From Pseudomonas marginalis (lineage in GTDB: Bacteria > Pseudomonadota > Gammaproteobacteria > Pseudomonadales > Pseudomonadaceae), in NCBI RefSeq assembly GCF_024169655.1, contig NZ_JALJWV010000001.1:1555001-1619000 (forward strand): a DNA stretch of 64,000 nt, in the 5' to 3' direction. Positions 1-9,099 of this stretch are shown here, piece after piece. The translations under genes were made by a program, and so were the position numbers. Below the pieces are notes generated by a model that made no database searches, was not told where the DNA came from, and was given only the letters and a program-made list of their open reading frames with translations. The first letter of the stretch is position 1, and every line of letters starts with the position of its first letter.

Positions 1-1255
1 GCGCGAGGGTCGAGCACAGGGCGCACAGGGCGGCGAACATCAACCAGTAAGCCGGCGAGGCCTTGTCGTCGGTGATGTGAATGAACCAAGTCGAGATCGC
101 CGGGGTGAAACCGCCAAAGATCGCGGTCGCCAGGCTATAGGCCAGGGAGAAGCCCGCCACGCGCACTTCCACCGGCATGATTTCGGTCAGCGCCGGGATC
201 ATCGCGCCGTTGTACATGCCGTACAGGAAGGAGAACCACAGCAGGGTTTCGAGCATATGCGCAAAGCTCGGTGCGTTTACCACGTAGGACAGCGCCGGAT
301 AAGCCGTAAGCACCGTCAGCGCGGTCATCGCGACCAACACCGGTTTGCGCCCGAAGCTGTCACTCAGGCTACCGCCGATGGGCAGCCAGACAAAGTTCGA
401 TACGGCCACCAGCAAGGTCACCAGCAACGCATCGGACGTGCTCAGTTGCAGCACGGTCTTGCCGAAGGTCGGCGCGTACACGGTGATCAGGTAGAACGCA
501 GTGGTGGTCATGGCCACCATCAACATGCCGCCGATGACCACGGACCAGTTTTTCGCCAGGGTCGCCAGCACTTCACGCATGCTCGGGCGATGCTTGCGGT
601 TGGCGAACTCTTCGGTTTCCTCAAGGTTGCGCCGCAGCACAAAGATGAACGGAATGATCACGCAACCGACGGCGAACGGAATACGCCAGCCCCAGTCGGC
701 CACAATCGCCGGTTCCATCCACACGTTCAGGCCATAACCCAGCGCGGCGGCGACCACGATGGAGATCTGTTGGCTGCCCGATTGCCAACTGGTGTAGAAG
801 CCCTTGCGGCCGGGGGTGGCCATTTCTGCGAGGTATACCGACACCCCGCCCAGTTCCGCACCGGCCGAGAAGCCTTGCAGCAGACGGCCGAGCAACACCA
901 GCGCCGGTGCCCACAGGCCAATGGTGTGATAACCCGGCACCAGCACGATCAGCAGCGTGCCGCTGGCCATGATCGACAGGGTCACGATCAACCCTTTGCG
1001 ACGACCGACATCGTCAATGTAAGCGCCCAGGATTACCGCACCCAACGGACGCATCAGGAAGCCCGCGCCGAATACGGCGAAGGTCATCATTAATGACGCA
1101 AACTCATTAGCGGCGGGGAAGAACGCGGCAGCGATGTAGGTGGCATAAAAGCCGAACAGGAAGAAGTCGAACTGTTCGAGGAAGTTGCCCGAAGTAACGC
1201 GGAATACTGCACCCACTTTCGAACGGGCAGAGTCGGGTCGGGTAGGGCTTGTCAT
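1..1255 (-). CDS. citA: Citrate/tricarballylate-type proton symporter (MHS family, MFS), 3' end cut by window
   Basis: Inner-membrane major facilitator protein of the metabolite:H+ symporter family, expected to import citrate or a related tricarboxylate with protons. About 418 residues are visible. The N-terminus ([18 protein letters not shown]), the GRRKG loop between TM2 and TM3 and the [17 protein letters not shown] segment closely resemble enterobacterial CitA/TcuC from memory. The family is about 430 residues, so only a short C-terminal tail lies outside the window. The ATG at 1255 has a GGAG about nine bases upstream. Whether the substrate is citrate, tricarballylate or another acid cannot be decided from sequence. 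No tcuA/tcuB partner is visible. Confidence 0.85.
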   Translation of the reverse strand, partial: MTSPTRPDSARSKVGAVFRVTSGNFLEQFDFFLFGFYATYIAAAFFPAANEFASLMMTFAVFGAGFLMRPLGAVILGAYIDDVGRRKGLIVTLSIMASGTLLIVLVPGYHTIGLWAPALVLLGRLLQGFSAGAELGGVSVYLAEMATPGRKGFYTSWQSGSQQISIVVAAALGYGLNVWMEPAIVADWGWRIPFAVGCVIIPFIFVLRRNLEETEEFANRKHRPSMREVLATLAKNWSVVIGGMLMVAMTTTAFYLITVYAPTFGKTVLQLSTSDALLVTLLVAVSNFVWLPIGGSLSDSFGRKPVLVAMTALTVLTAYPALSYVVNAPSFAHMLETLLWFSFLYGMYNGAMIPALTEIMPVEVRVAGFSLAYSLATAIFGGFTPAISTWFIHITDDKASPAYWLMFAALCALCSTLA

Positions 1256-1453
1256 GGTTTTGTGTCTCCAGCGTTCTTTTTAAAGTGCTTGTTTCGCTTA
1301 GGACTGAGGATAGTGGCTGACACATTTAGAAATGAAAAGTGAGTAATTTGGATGCATTGATGCGTTTTGGTTATCAATTTCGGCGCAGGCACATTGTGCG
1401 TTCCTTGTTCTATGCTTGCAGGCGTAACCAACTTTTTACGGCCGGGGGTGCCT

Positions 1454-1600
1454 ATGACTGACGAACAGAAACAGCGGGACGAGCGGGAGCGGGAGCAACG
1501 TCGGCGGCGATTGGAGGAAGAAAAGCCGCAGACCTGGAAGCATCCCGAGGACGGCACGGAGCTTTCGGAGCGGGATCAGGAAATTCCGCTGAAACCCTGA
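1454..1600 (+). CDS. Small highly charged protein of unknown function
   Basis: A 48-residue protein starting MTDEQKQRDE, made largely of Glu, Arg, Lys and Gln, with a predicted helical, coiled-coil-like N-terminal half and a polar tail ending PLKP. The ATG at 1454 follows a GGGGGTG stretch that can serve as ribosome binding site. The frame is open further upstream, but those codons look non-coding. It has no membrane segment or signal peptide. I recognise no family; similar short charged proteins are common in Pseudomonas. Confidence 0.5.
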   Translation: MTDEQKQRDEREREQRRRRLEEEKPQTWKHPEDGTELSERDQEIPLKP

Positions 1601-1727
1601 TGCCCCAAGTGCGGAGCGGGCTTGCTCGCGATTGCGCTGTATCCGTCAGCCAATCGAGCACCCTGTGTGGGGTTGCTGACCCTGGCGCTGCGTTTGCGCC
1701 CGGAACAGCCGCCGGCCCCTCGGGGGG

Positions 1728-1907
1728 TTATGAGACCAGCAACGAAATAGGATAACCCGACGCCAACACCAGATACGCCACCACCGCCGCCAGGCACAAG
1801 CCGACGAATACCCGCAACAAAGTGCGGGCGGTGGGGTGCGCGATAAACTGGATGACCCAGATACAGAACCCGGCCAAGAGGGTGGCCGCGGCGAGAGTGA
1901 CCAGCAC
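1728..1907 (-). CDS. Small two-helix membrane protein
   Basis: Read from the GTG at 1907, which has AGGA eight bases upstream, this gives 59 residues with two hydrophobic helices (about residues 1-20 and 31-56) separated by HPTARTL. An upstream ATG at 1976 would add 23 residues but lacks a good ribosome binding site. Probably an inner-membrane protein of unknown function. It is divergent from the LysR gene at 2036. Confidence 0.45.
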   Translation of the reverse strand: MLVTLAAATLLAGFCIWVIQFIAHPTARTLLRVFVGLCLAAVVAYLVLASGYPISLLVS

Positions 1908-2035
1908 GAGAGTGTTCCTGCGAGCTTGAAGAGCTGATTTATAGTCGCAAAGCCGTCTATTGAACAGAGTGCGCATAGACGCAGCTCCTCGGGCTTTCTA
2001 AACTGCGGCTTGTCGTGGGGAAAGGGCGGGCATCG

Positions 2036-2959
2036 ATGAATCGCAATGAATTACGCAAGGCCGACATCAACTTGATGGTGGTCTTCGAAGCACTGATGCT
2101 CGAGCGCAATGTGACGCGGGTGGCGGAGAAGTTGTTTCTCGGCCAACCGACCATCAGTTCGGCGCTCAACCGGTTACGCACCTTGTTCAACGATCCGCTG
2201 TTTATTCGCGTCGGCCACCGCATGGAACCTACCGCGCGGGCCGAGGAAATCATCCTGCATCTGTCGCCGGCCCTGGACTCGCTGTCATCGGCCCTGAGCC
2301 TGACCCACGATTTCGACCCGTCCGTCAGCACCATGACCTTCCGTATCGGCCTGTCCGATGATGTCGAGTTCGGCCTGTTGCCGCCGTTGCTGCGCGCCTT
2401 GCGCCAGGAAGCGCCGATGGTGGTGTTCGTGGTGCAGCACGTCGACTACTGGCGGATTCCCGATCTGCTGGGGTCCGGTGATATCACCGTCGGCATCACC
2501 CAGACCCGTGGCCTGCCGGCGAATGCCAAGCGCAAGTTGCTGCGCCATATCCGCCCGCGCTTGTTGCGCGCCGACGCGTCCGACCGGCCGCTGACCCTCG
2601 ATGAATATTGCGCGCGGCCCCATGTGCTGGTGTCCCACACCGCCAACGTGTCCGGGTTTGCCGATGAGTGGCTGGCGGAAATCGGGCGCAAGCGCCATGT
2701 GGTGTTGTCGGTGCCGCAATACAGCGCGCTGCCGGCACTGCTGGCCGGCACCGACCTGATCGCCAGCCTGCCGGACTACACCGCCGAAGCCATGACGCTG
2801 TCGGGCAACCTGTTTTGTGAGCCATACCCGTTCGAGACACCGACCCTGGATTTGTCCATGGTCTGGCTCAGCCATGTGGACACCGACCCTGCCGAGCGCT
2901 GGATGCGTTCGCGGCTGGAGGCGTTTATGAGCGACCGCGACCTGGTGAAAAAGGTCTGA
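2036..2959 (+). CDS. LysR-family transcriptional regulator
   Basis: A 307-residue LysR-type regulator with an N-terminal winged helix-turn-helix (about residues 8-66, VTRVAEKLFLGQPTISSALNR) and a periplasmic-binding-protein-like effector domain (about 90-300). The start DINLMVVFEALMLERNVTR is typical of the NodD/PcaQ-like branch. The ATG at 2036 is preferred over an in-frame GTG at 2015. The isomerase gene at 3015 follows 55 bases downstream on the same strand, so it is a plausible target or cotranscribed partner. The effector is unknown. Confidence 0.85.
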   Translation: MNRNELRKADINLMVVFEALMLERNVTRVAEKLFLGQPTISSALNRLRTLFNDPLFIRVGHRMEPTARAEEIILHLSPALDSLSSALSLTHDFDPSVSTMTFRIGLSDDVEFGLLPPLLRALRQEAPMVVFVVQHVDYWRIPDLLGSGDITVGITQTRGLPANAKRKLLRHIRPRLLRADASDRPLTLDEYCARPHVLVSHTANVSGFADEWLAEIGRKRHVVLSVPQYSALPALLAGTDLIASLPDYTAEAMTLSGNLFCEPYPFETPTLDLSMVWLSHVDTDPAERWMRSRLEAFMSDRDLVKKV

Positions 2960-3014
2960 TGCTTTTATCCGTGGTATATCTGGGAATCTTCCTACGGTTA
3001 CTTCGGAGACTCCC

Positions 3015-3377
3015 ATGCCACACCTGCACCTGGAATACACCGCCAACCTGACGCAACTGGACGCCGATAAGGCCCTGTTGCGTCTGAACCATGCGTTGGT
3101 GGCCTCCGGTCAGTTTGGCGCCGAATTCGATATCAAGAGCCGTTCGCTCAAGGTCGACAGTTTTCGCGTGGGCACCGCCATGACCGCCCGGGGTTTTGTC
3201 GCCGTGCGCCTGGCATTGCTCAGCGGGCGCTCGGCGCAGGTCAAGAAGCAGTTATCGGAAAGCCTGCTGGCCGTGGTGCAAGAGCTTGGGCCGTGGCCGG
3301 AGGGGGTGCAGGTGCAACTGAGTGTCGAGTTGCTGGATATCGATCGCGATTCCTACAGTAAGGTCGCGATTGGTTGA
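3015..3377 (+). CDS. hpaF: 5-carboxymethyl-2-hydroxymuconate delta-isomerase family protein
   Basis: A 120-residue cytosolic protein matching the CHMI/HpaF family in length and pattern. Pro2 directly after the initiator Met is the expected catalytic base of this tautomerase-fold family, and the MPHLHLEYTAN opening is characteristic. In the homoprotocatechuate (4-hydroxyphenylacetate) pathway the enzyme isomerises 5-carboxymethyl-2-hydroxymuconate. GGAG lies just upstream of the ATG. None of the other hpa genes are in the window, so the actual substrate here is uncertain. Confidence 0.8.
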   Translation: MPHLHLEYTANLTQLDADKALLRLNHALVASGQFGAEFDIKSRSLKVDSFRVGTAMTARGFVAVRLALLSGRSAQVKKQLSESLLAVVQELGPWPEGVQVQLSVELLDIDRDSYSKVAIG

Positions 3378-3424
3378 GCGCTTCCGTCCTTCACAACCCT
3401 GGCGCTCTACGTCGATGCGTGAGG

Positions 3425-4369
3425 TCAGAGTAATCCCTGTTCAGCGCAGACTTTTACCACCTGCTCCCTGAACCAGGTATTGGCGCTGTCCTGTTCACTG
3501 GTTGCGTTCCACTGCATGTCCAGGGTGAACCCCGGCAACCCGTTGGGCGCCTCGCAATAGCCGAACACTGCGGCGGGTGCCAGCAGTCTTTGCACACGGC
3601 GGGGCAGGGTGACGATGAAGTCGGTGCCGGCGATCATCTTCAACGCGGCGCTGTAGCTGTTGGCCCGGGCGACCACTTGGCGCTTGTGGGCCTGGCGCGC
3701 CAGCCAGCCGTCGATCATGTTGGTGTCGGAGGTCCACGGCGTGGGGAATACGTGGCGTCGCTCGACGAAAGACTGCAGGCTGAACGCCGCCTCACGGGGC
3801 GCTGCACGTTTGTCGAAGACACACACCAGGTCGTCTTCGAGCAGCATCTGGGTCTTGAAGTCTTTATGGGCGCGGTGAAAGTGCGGGCCAAAGCAAATCA
3901 CCAGGTCGAGGCGGCCTTCGCGCAGGTCGACGGCGGGGATCTCGGTTTCCAGCTTGCGCACATTGACGATCACCGGCAGGTCGGCGCGGTCGAAGTTTTT
4001 CAACAGGCGCGGCAGGATCAACTGCTCGAAATACTCCGGGGCGCACACGTTGAAGCTCACGGCCTTCTGGGTGGGGTCAAAGGCCTGGCCACCGGCGTGG
4101 CACAGGTTGATGCTTTCGAGGATTTTCTGCACATGGCCGTACATGGTGCTGGCCTTGTACGTCGGACGCATACCCGCCCGCGTGTTGATAAACAGCTCAT
4201 CCTCGAAACTGGTGCGCAGCTTCTTCAAGCTGTAGCTCACGGTCGACTGGCTGACGAACAGCGTTTCTGACACCTCGGTAACGCTGCTCTGGTCGTAGAC
4301 GGCGATAAACACCATCAAATCCTGCATATCGAGCTTTCTGAGCAAGTTACTGTTTAGCATCCATTCCAT
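3425..4369 (-). CDS. LysR-family transcriptional regulator
   Basis: A 314-residue LysR-type protein. The HTH lies at about residues 18-75 (VTEVSETLFVSQSTVSYSLKKLR), followed by a substrate-binding domain. The N-terminus LDMQDLMVFIAVYDQSSVTEV is intact. It lies 128 bases downstream of a CynX/NimT-type transporter on the same strand, so it may control that gene, though nothing shows this directly. It converges on the isomerase gene at 3015-3377. The effector is unknown. Confidence 0.85.
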   Translation of the reverse strand: MEWMLNSNLLRKLDMQDLMVFIAVYDQSSVTEVSETLFVSQSTVSYSLKKLRTSFEDELFINTRAGMRPTYKASTMYGHVQKILESINLCHAGGQAFDPTQKAVSFNVCAPEYFEQLILPRLLKNFDRADLPVIVNVRKLETEIPAVDLREGRLDLVICFGPHFHRAHKDFKTQMLLEDDLVCVFDKRAAPREAAFSLQSFVERRHVFPTPWTSDTNMIDGWLARQAHKRQVVARANSYSAALKMIAGTDFIVTLPRRVQRLLAPAAVFGYCEAPNGLPGFTLDMQWNATSEQDSANTWFREQVVKVCAEQGLL

Positions 4370-4497
4370 CCGGTAAGCCTTGGCACTGTGACAGCGCGCG
4401 ACAAGGGTAGAAGATTAACGGAACGGGCGTGCCAATAGAAAGCTCTGTAGGGTGTTTCTATGTTTTGTGTGGGACAAAAAGTGTTTGCAACACGACG

Positions 4498-5685
4498 TCA
4501 GCGAATGTGCTCCGCGTAATGCTTCGGATCGAAGCGCGTGACGATCAGCAGCATCACCCCGATCACCGCCGTCAGCGACCACCATGCCCATTCGAAACTG
4601 CCCAACTGATCGCGGATCATCCCGGCGATCAACGGCGACAGGCCGGCAATCAGGTAGCCGATGCCTTGCACAAACGCCGTCAGGCCACCGGCGCGGCGCG
4701 GGTGGTCGAGGTGGTCGAGGGACAGGATCAAACTCATCGGGAACAGCCCGCCGATGCCCAGGCCCAGCAGGCAGGGCCACAGCAAACTCAGGTATTGGGG
4801 CGCCAGGATCAGCCCGCAGAAACCGAGGATGATCAGCACCAGCAACACCGCCACCACTGCGCGTTTATCCTGGCGACGGTTAGCGATGGCCGGGGTCACC
4901 AGGCCCGAGATGACTTCCATCGCGGTGAGGAAACCCAGGAGCAAACCGGCATGCTGTTCGCTCCAGCCTTGTTCGACGTAGTACGGCGCCAGCCACGCCA
5001 GGACGCAGGTGTAGGAGGCTGTACCGAGGCCAAAAAAGATCGCCAGCAACCAGGCGCGGCCATTGCCGAAAAATCCTTCCTGCTTGTCAGAACCGACCTG
5101 GGGCAAGGCGGGCAGCGCCGCACGCTGGGCGGACCAGAAGACCAGGGCGAGCAAGGCCAGCCCTGCCCAGATCGCCAGGCCGATGCGCCAACTGCCGGTC
5201 TGCACCTGCACGAACGGCGAGAACGACGCCGCCAGCGCCGCGCCGCCCATGATCGCCGTGACGTACAAACCCATGAACAATGAAACGTTGGCGCTGAAGC
5301 GTGACTTGATCAGCGCCGGCATCACCGCCTGGATCATCGCGATGCCAACCCCCGCAGCGATCGCGCTGACGATCAACTCCAGCGCCGAATCGAGGAACAA
5401 CCGCGACAGCGTCGCCACGCCGATCACCAGCAGCGACACCGCGATGCTGCGATGTTCGCCGAAGCGCTTGGCCAGGCCCATGCCGAAAAACATCGCCAGG
5501 CCCATGGCCATGACCGGCAACATGGTCAGCAACGCGGCGCTGCTGAAACTCAACGGCACCTCGCCGCGAATCGACGCTAACAACGGCCCTACGGCCGCCA
5601 TCGACGGGCGCAGGTTAAGCGCGACCAGCACGACGCTGATCATCAGCCAGACGGCGGTGGTGGATTTTGCGTGAACGTTTTCCAT
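4498..5685 (-). CDS. CynX/NimT-family MFS transporter
   Basis: A 395-residue inner-membrane transporter with about twelve hydrophobic helices. The opening VVLVALNLRPSMAAVGPLLASIR is the hallmark of the CynX/NimT (cyanate and 2-nitroimidazole transporter) branch of the MFS. The ATG at 5685 is chosen because AAGG precedes it; a TTG at 5706 would only add seven residues. No cyanase or cyanate-responsive gene is nearby, so cyanate is not supported as substrate. Export of a small toxic compound is equally possible. Confidence 0.8.
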   Translation of the reverse strand: MENVHAKSTTAVWLMISVVLVALNLRPSMAAVGPLLASIRGEVPLSFSSAALLTMLPVMAMGLAMFFGMGLAKRFGEHRSIAVSLLVIGVATLSRLFLDSALELIVSAIAAGVGIAMIQAVMPALIKSRFSANVSLFMGLYVTAIMGGAALAASFSPFVQVQTGSWRIGLAIWAGLALLALVFWSAQRAALPALPQVGSDKQEGFFGNGRAWLLAIFFGLGTASYTCVLAWLAPYYVEQGWSEQHAGLLLGFLTAMEVISGLVTPAIANRRQDKRAVVAVLLVLIILGFCGLILAPQYLSLLWPCLLGLGIGGLFPMSLILSLDHLDHPRRAGGLTAFVQGIGYLIAGLSPLIAGMIRDQLGSFEWAWWSLTAVIGVMLLIVTRFDPKHYAEHIR

Positions 5686-5802
5686 GGGCCAGCCTTGAGT
5701 GAACAAGGGCGAATCAGGCCACGCACGGGGAGCGGGGGCAAATGAGAAAGTTGCAGGGGCTATCTAAAAAACGCAGTTAACTGAAATACCGCACATCAAA
5801 AT

Positions 5803-5889
5803 GTGGGAGGGGGCTTGCTCCCGATAGCGGTGGTTCAGTCAAAGATGCTCCAACTGAATGAGTGCTATCGGGGGCAAGCCCCCTCCCAC
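5803..5889. repeat. REP doublet (REPIN), GTGGGAGGGGGC type
   Basis: Two REP arms, GTGGGAGGGGGCTTGC at the left and GCAAGCCCCCTCCCAC at the right, face each other across about 50 bases, with inner ends TCCCGATAGC and GCTATCGGGG also complementary. This is the usual REPIN layout in fluorescens-group genomes. It sits between the 3' end of the aldehyde dehydrogenase gene and the 5' end of the CynX-like gene, both on the minus strand. The transcript can fold into one long hairpin. Confidence 0.85.
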
Positions 5890-5921
5890 ATTGGTCCACA
5901 TTCCACAGGGAGGCTGCGTCG

Positions 5922-7364
5922 TCAGTTAGACCGGATCACGTGCTTGATCTCCTGAAACGCCGCCAACCCCCACGGGCCTAGCTCGCGGCCGATGCTGCTC
6001 TGCTTGTAACCGCCCCACGCCGTTTGCGCGAAGATCACCTGTGGCGCGTTGATCCACACCATGCCGGCCTGCAAGGCATTGGCCACGCGTTCGGCGGCTT
6101 CGCCGTTGCGGCTGACCACGCTGGCTACCAGGCCGAAATCGCTGTCGTTGGCCAGGGCGATGGCCTCGTCTTCCGTGGTAAAGCGGCGTACACACAGCAC
6201 CGGGCCGAAGATTTCTTGCTGCCACAATGCGCTGTCCAGCGGCACGTCAGTGAACAGCGTGGGACGAATGAAATAGCCTTTCGCCAAGTGCGCCGGGCGC
6301 TCACCGCCGCACAGCAAGCGGGCGCCGTCCTGCACGCCGCGCTGGATATGCGCCAACACCCGTTGGTACTGGGCGTGGTTGATCAGCGCGCCCATTTCCA
6401 CGTCTTCGGCAAACGGGTCAGCGACGCGAATCCCTTCAACCCGCACGGTCAAACGCTGCAGGAATTCATCCGCGAGACTGTCCGCCACCAGCACGCGGCT
6501 GGTGGCGGAACACATCTGCCCGGCGTTGAAAAAGCCGCCACCACAGGCCAGCTCCAGCGCCAGGTCGAGGTCGGCATCTTCCAACACCAGCAGCGAGGAT
6601 TTGCCCCCCAGCTCCAGGCTCACGCCCTTGACGGTTTCGGCGGCGCGTTGCATCACCTGCACGCCCACCGCATTGCTGCCGGTGAAGGAAATCTTCGCCA
6701 CGCGAGGCGCCGCTGCCAATGGGGCGCCCACGGCCAGGCCGGTGCCGCAGACGAGGTTGAACACCCCCGCCGGGAAGCCGGCCTCGGCGATGATCCGCGC
6801 CAGTTGCAATTCCGCCAGCGGTGTCACTTCCGACGGTTTGAGCACCACGCAACAGCCGGCGGCGAGGGCCGGGGCGAGTTTCCAGGCGGTGGTGACCATG
6901 GGGAAATTCCACGGCACGATCAGGCCCACCACGCCGCAGGGTTCGCGGCGCAGGCGGGCGCTGAAGGCGTCACAGGGCAGCACCACCGCACGGTCTTGCT
7001 CGGCGTCCAGCGCCTCGGCGAGACCGGCGTAGTACTCGAAGGTGGCGATCACGTCGTCGACATCGATACCCGCTTCGAACAACGGTTTGCCGCTGTTGCG
7101 CGCCTGCACGCGCATCAACGGCTCACGCTGTTCGCTCACACCTTGAGCCACTTTGCGCAGCAGGGCGCCGCGCTCACGCCCGGTGCTTTGCGACCAGCCG
7201 ATAAACGCCGCGCTGGCGGCGTCGACCGCCTCGGCCACGGCGCTCGCATCGCCGACGCTGACCTGGGCCAACGTCTCCTCGGTGGCCGGGTTGATCACCT
7301 CCAGCACGTCATGGCCGGCACGCCACGCACCATTGATATACACACCGTTCATGACTGCGCTCAT
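5922..7364 (-). CDS. NAD(P)-dependent aldehyde dehydrogenase (betaine/aminoaldehyde type)
   Basis: A 480-residue aldehyde dehydrogenase. Visible signatures are PWNFPMVTTAWKLAPALAAG, KPSEVTP, the FTGSNAVG cofactor loop, the catalytic Glu in LELGGKS, the nucleophilic Cys in NAGQMCSATSR and EIFGPVL. It resembles the betaine/4-aminobutyraldehyde/4-guanidinobutyraldehyde branch. The ATG at 7364 overlaps the stop of the upstream decarboxylase gene (ATGA), so the two are translationally coupled. Context suggests it oxidises the aldehyde released by that decarboxylase, for example 4-guanidinobutyraldehyde to 4-guanidinobutyrate (KauB-like), which is inference. Confidence 0.88.
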   Translation of the reverse strand: MSAVMNGVYINGAWRAGHDVLEVINPATEETLAQVSVGDASAVAEAVDAASAAFIGWSQSTGRERGALLRKVAQGVSEQREPLMRVQARNSGKPLFEAGIDVDDVIATFEYYAGLAEALDAEQDRAVVLPCDAFSARLRREPCGVVGLIVPWNFPMVTTAWKLAPALAAGCCVVLKPSEVTPLAELQLARIIAEAGFPAGVFNLVCGTGLAVGAPLAAAPRVAKISFTGSNAVGVQVMQRAAETVKGVSLELGGKSSLLVLEDADLDLALELACGGGFFNAGQMCSATSRVLVADSLADEFLQRLTVRVEGIRVADPFAEDVEMGALINHAQYQRVLAHIQRGVQDGARLLCGGERPAHLAKGYFIRPTLFTDVPLDSALWQQEIFGPVLCVRRFTTEDEAIALANDSDFGLVASVVSRNGEAAERVANALQAGMVWINAPQVIFAQTAWGGYKQSSIGRELGPWGLAAFQEIKHVIRSN

Positions 7365-8986
7365 ACCGCCACCTCCTGCATCCAACGTTGCTGGTCGATT
7401 TCAATCAGCGTCGGCCCTTGGCGATCAGCGGCAGCCCGCAAGGCAACGCGCAGCGAGTCCACGCCCTGGATGCGCTCGGCGGCGCAACCGAGGGCTGTGG
7501 CCACGCCGATAAAGTCCGGCGTGTAGATGTCGACGCCGACCGGTTCGATGGCCCGGTTGAGCATGTACTTCTTGATCTCCTCGTAGCCCTGGTTATTCCA
7601 CAGCAGCACGATGATCGGCGTGCGTGCTTCCACGGCGCTGGCCAGTTCCGGCAGGGTGAATTGCAGCCCGCCGTCACCGATCAGGCACACCACCGGCTGG
7701 CCATCGCCACGCCCCAACCAGGCGCCGATGGCTGCAGGCAGGGCGTAGCCCAAGGTGCCGTAGCCGGTGGAGGCGTTGAACCAGCGGCGCGGGTGGTCGA
7801 GGTTCAGGGTCAGGTTGCCGCTGTACACCGGCTGCGTGGAGTCGCCCACCAGCACCGCATTAGGCAGTTCCTCCAGCACGGTGTGGAGGAAGCGGGTTTG
7901 CGCACGGGTGGCGGCGTCCCAGGTCGGCGTTAATTCGGCCCACAGGCGGGCGACGCGTTGAGCGCCCCAGGCGCTGTGGCGAGGCGCCAGCGGCAGGCGC
8001 TGGAGCTCGGCGAGCAAGGCCTCGGCGGCGATCTGTGCGTCGGCCACCAACGCCAGTTCGGGCGGGTAATTGCGCACGGTTTGGTCCGGGTCGATATCGA
8101 TGCGCAGCAGCGCTCCGGGAATCTCGAAGCCGCCGGCGAAGGTCACGTCGTAGTCGGTCTCTGCCAGCTCCGTGCCGATGGCCAGCACCACATCGGCCTC
8201 GGCGACCAGGGCGCGGGTGGCGAGCAGGGTCTGGGTCGAGCCGATCAGCAACGGGTGGGCTGCGGGCAGCATACCTTTGGCGTTGATGGTCAGCGCCACG
8301 GGGGCGCCGAGGGTTTCTGCCAGGCGGGTCAACGCCGCGGCTGCCGCGATGGCGCCGCCGCCGGCCAGGATCAATGGGCGTTTGGCGGCGGCGAGTCGTT
8401 GGCTCATCTGCTTGACCGCCGACGGTGCCGCACCGGCACGCGCCACGCTGACGGGTGAAGTGCCGAGCAATGCATCGGCGTTTTCCACCAGCACATCCAG
8501 CGGGATTTCGATGTGTACCGGGCGCGGCCGCCCCGCTTGGAACAGCGCGAACGCCCGCGCCAGCACGCCGGGCAATTGCGCTGCCGACATCAAGGTGTGG
8601 GAGAACGCCGCCACCCCGGCGATCAGCGCGCTCTGGTTCGGCAGCTCATGCAACTTGCCGCGCCCGCCGCCCAACTGGCTGCGCGACTGCACGCTGGAGA
8701 TCACCAGCATCGGGATCGAGTCGGCATAGGCCTGGCCCATGGCCGTGGTGATGTTGGTCATGCCGGGGCCGGTGATGATGAAACACACGCCGGGCTTGCC
8801 ACTGGTGCGTGCATAGCCATCGGCCATAAAACCCGCGCCCTGTTCGTGGCGCGGGGTGACGTGGCGGATGTTCGAGCGCGCCAGGCCGCGATACAACTCC
8901 ACGGTGTGTACTCCAGGGATACCAAACACCTGGTCCACGCCGTAGCTTTCCAGAAGGTTGACCAGTACTTCGCCGCAGGTCGCCAT
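7361..8986 (-). CDS. aruI: ThDP-dependent decarboxylase, probable 5-guanidino-2-oxopentanoate decarboxylase (AruI-like)
   Basis: A 541-residue acetolactate-synthase-fold enzyme. Glu48 in PRHEQGAGFMADGYAR is the conserved cofactor-activating glutamate, and GDGGLQFTLPEL...WNN is the thiamine diphosphate/Mg motif. The start MATCGEVLV...FGIPGVHTVELYRGL and the run SSVQSRSQLGGGRGKLHELPNQ match Pseudomonas AruI as I remember it. AruI decarboxylates 2-ketoarginine in the arginine transaminase pathway. The partner transaminase aruH is absent here, but the coupled aldehyde dehydrogenase downstream fits the next step. A catabolic acetolactate-synthase-like or benzoylformate-type role cannot be excluded. 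Confidence 0.72.
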   Translation of the reverse strand: MATCGEVLVNLLESYGVDQVFGIPGVHTVELYRGLARSNIRHVTPRHEQGAGFMADGYARTSGKPGVCFIITGPGMTNITTAMGQAYADSIPMLVISSVQSRSQLGGGRGKLHELPNQSALIAGVAAFSHTLMSAAQLPGVLARAFALFQAGRPRPVHIEIPLDVLVENADALLGTSPVSVARAGAAPSAVKQMSQRLAAAKRPLILAGGGAIAAAAALTRLAETLGAPVALTINAKGMLPAAHPLLIGSTQTLLATRALVAEADVVLAIGTELAETDYDVTFAGGFEIPGALLRIDIDPDQTVRNYPPELALVADAQIAAEALLAELQRLPLAPRHSAWGAQRVARLWAELTPTWDAATRAQTRFLHTVLEELPNAVLVGDSTQPVYSGNLTLNLDHPRRWFNASTGYGTLGYALPAAIGAWLGRGDGQPVVCLIGDGGLQFTLPELASAVEARTPIIVLLWNNQGYEEIKKYMLNRAIEPVGVDIYTPDFIGVATALGCAAERIQGVDSLRVALRAAADRQGPTLIEIDQQRWMQEVAV

Positions 8987-9099
8987 ACATGTCGCTCTTA
9001 TTGTTGAGGTTGGGCGGTATTGGACCGGCTGGCCGGTAGCGGCAACAATCGATAAAAAGTCATACTAGCCATGTCCTCACGTCATGGCTGCTTGCTCCT

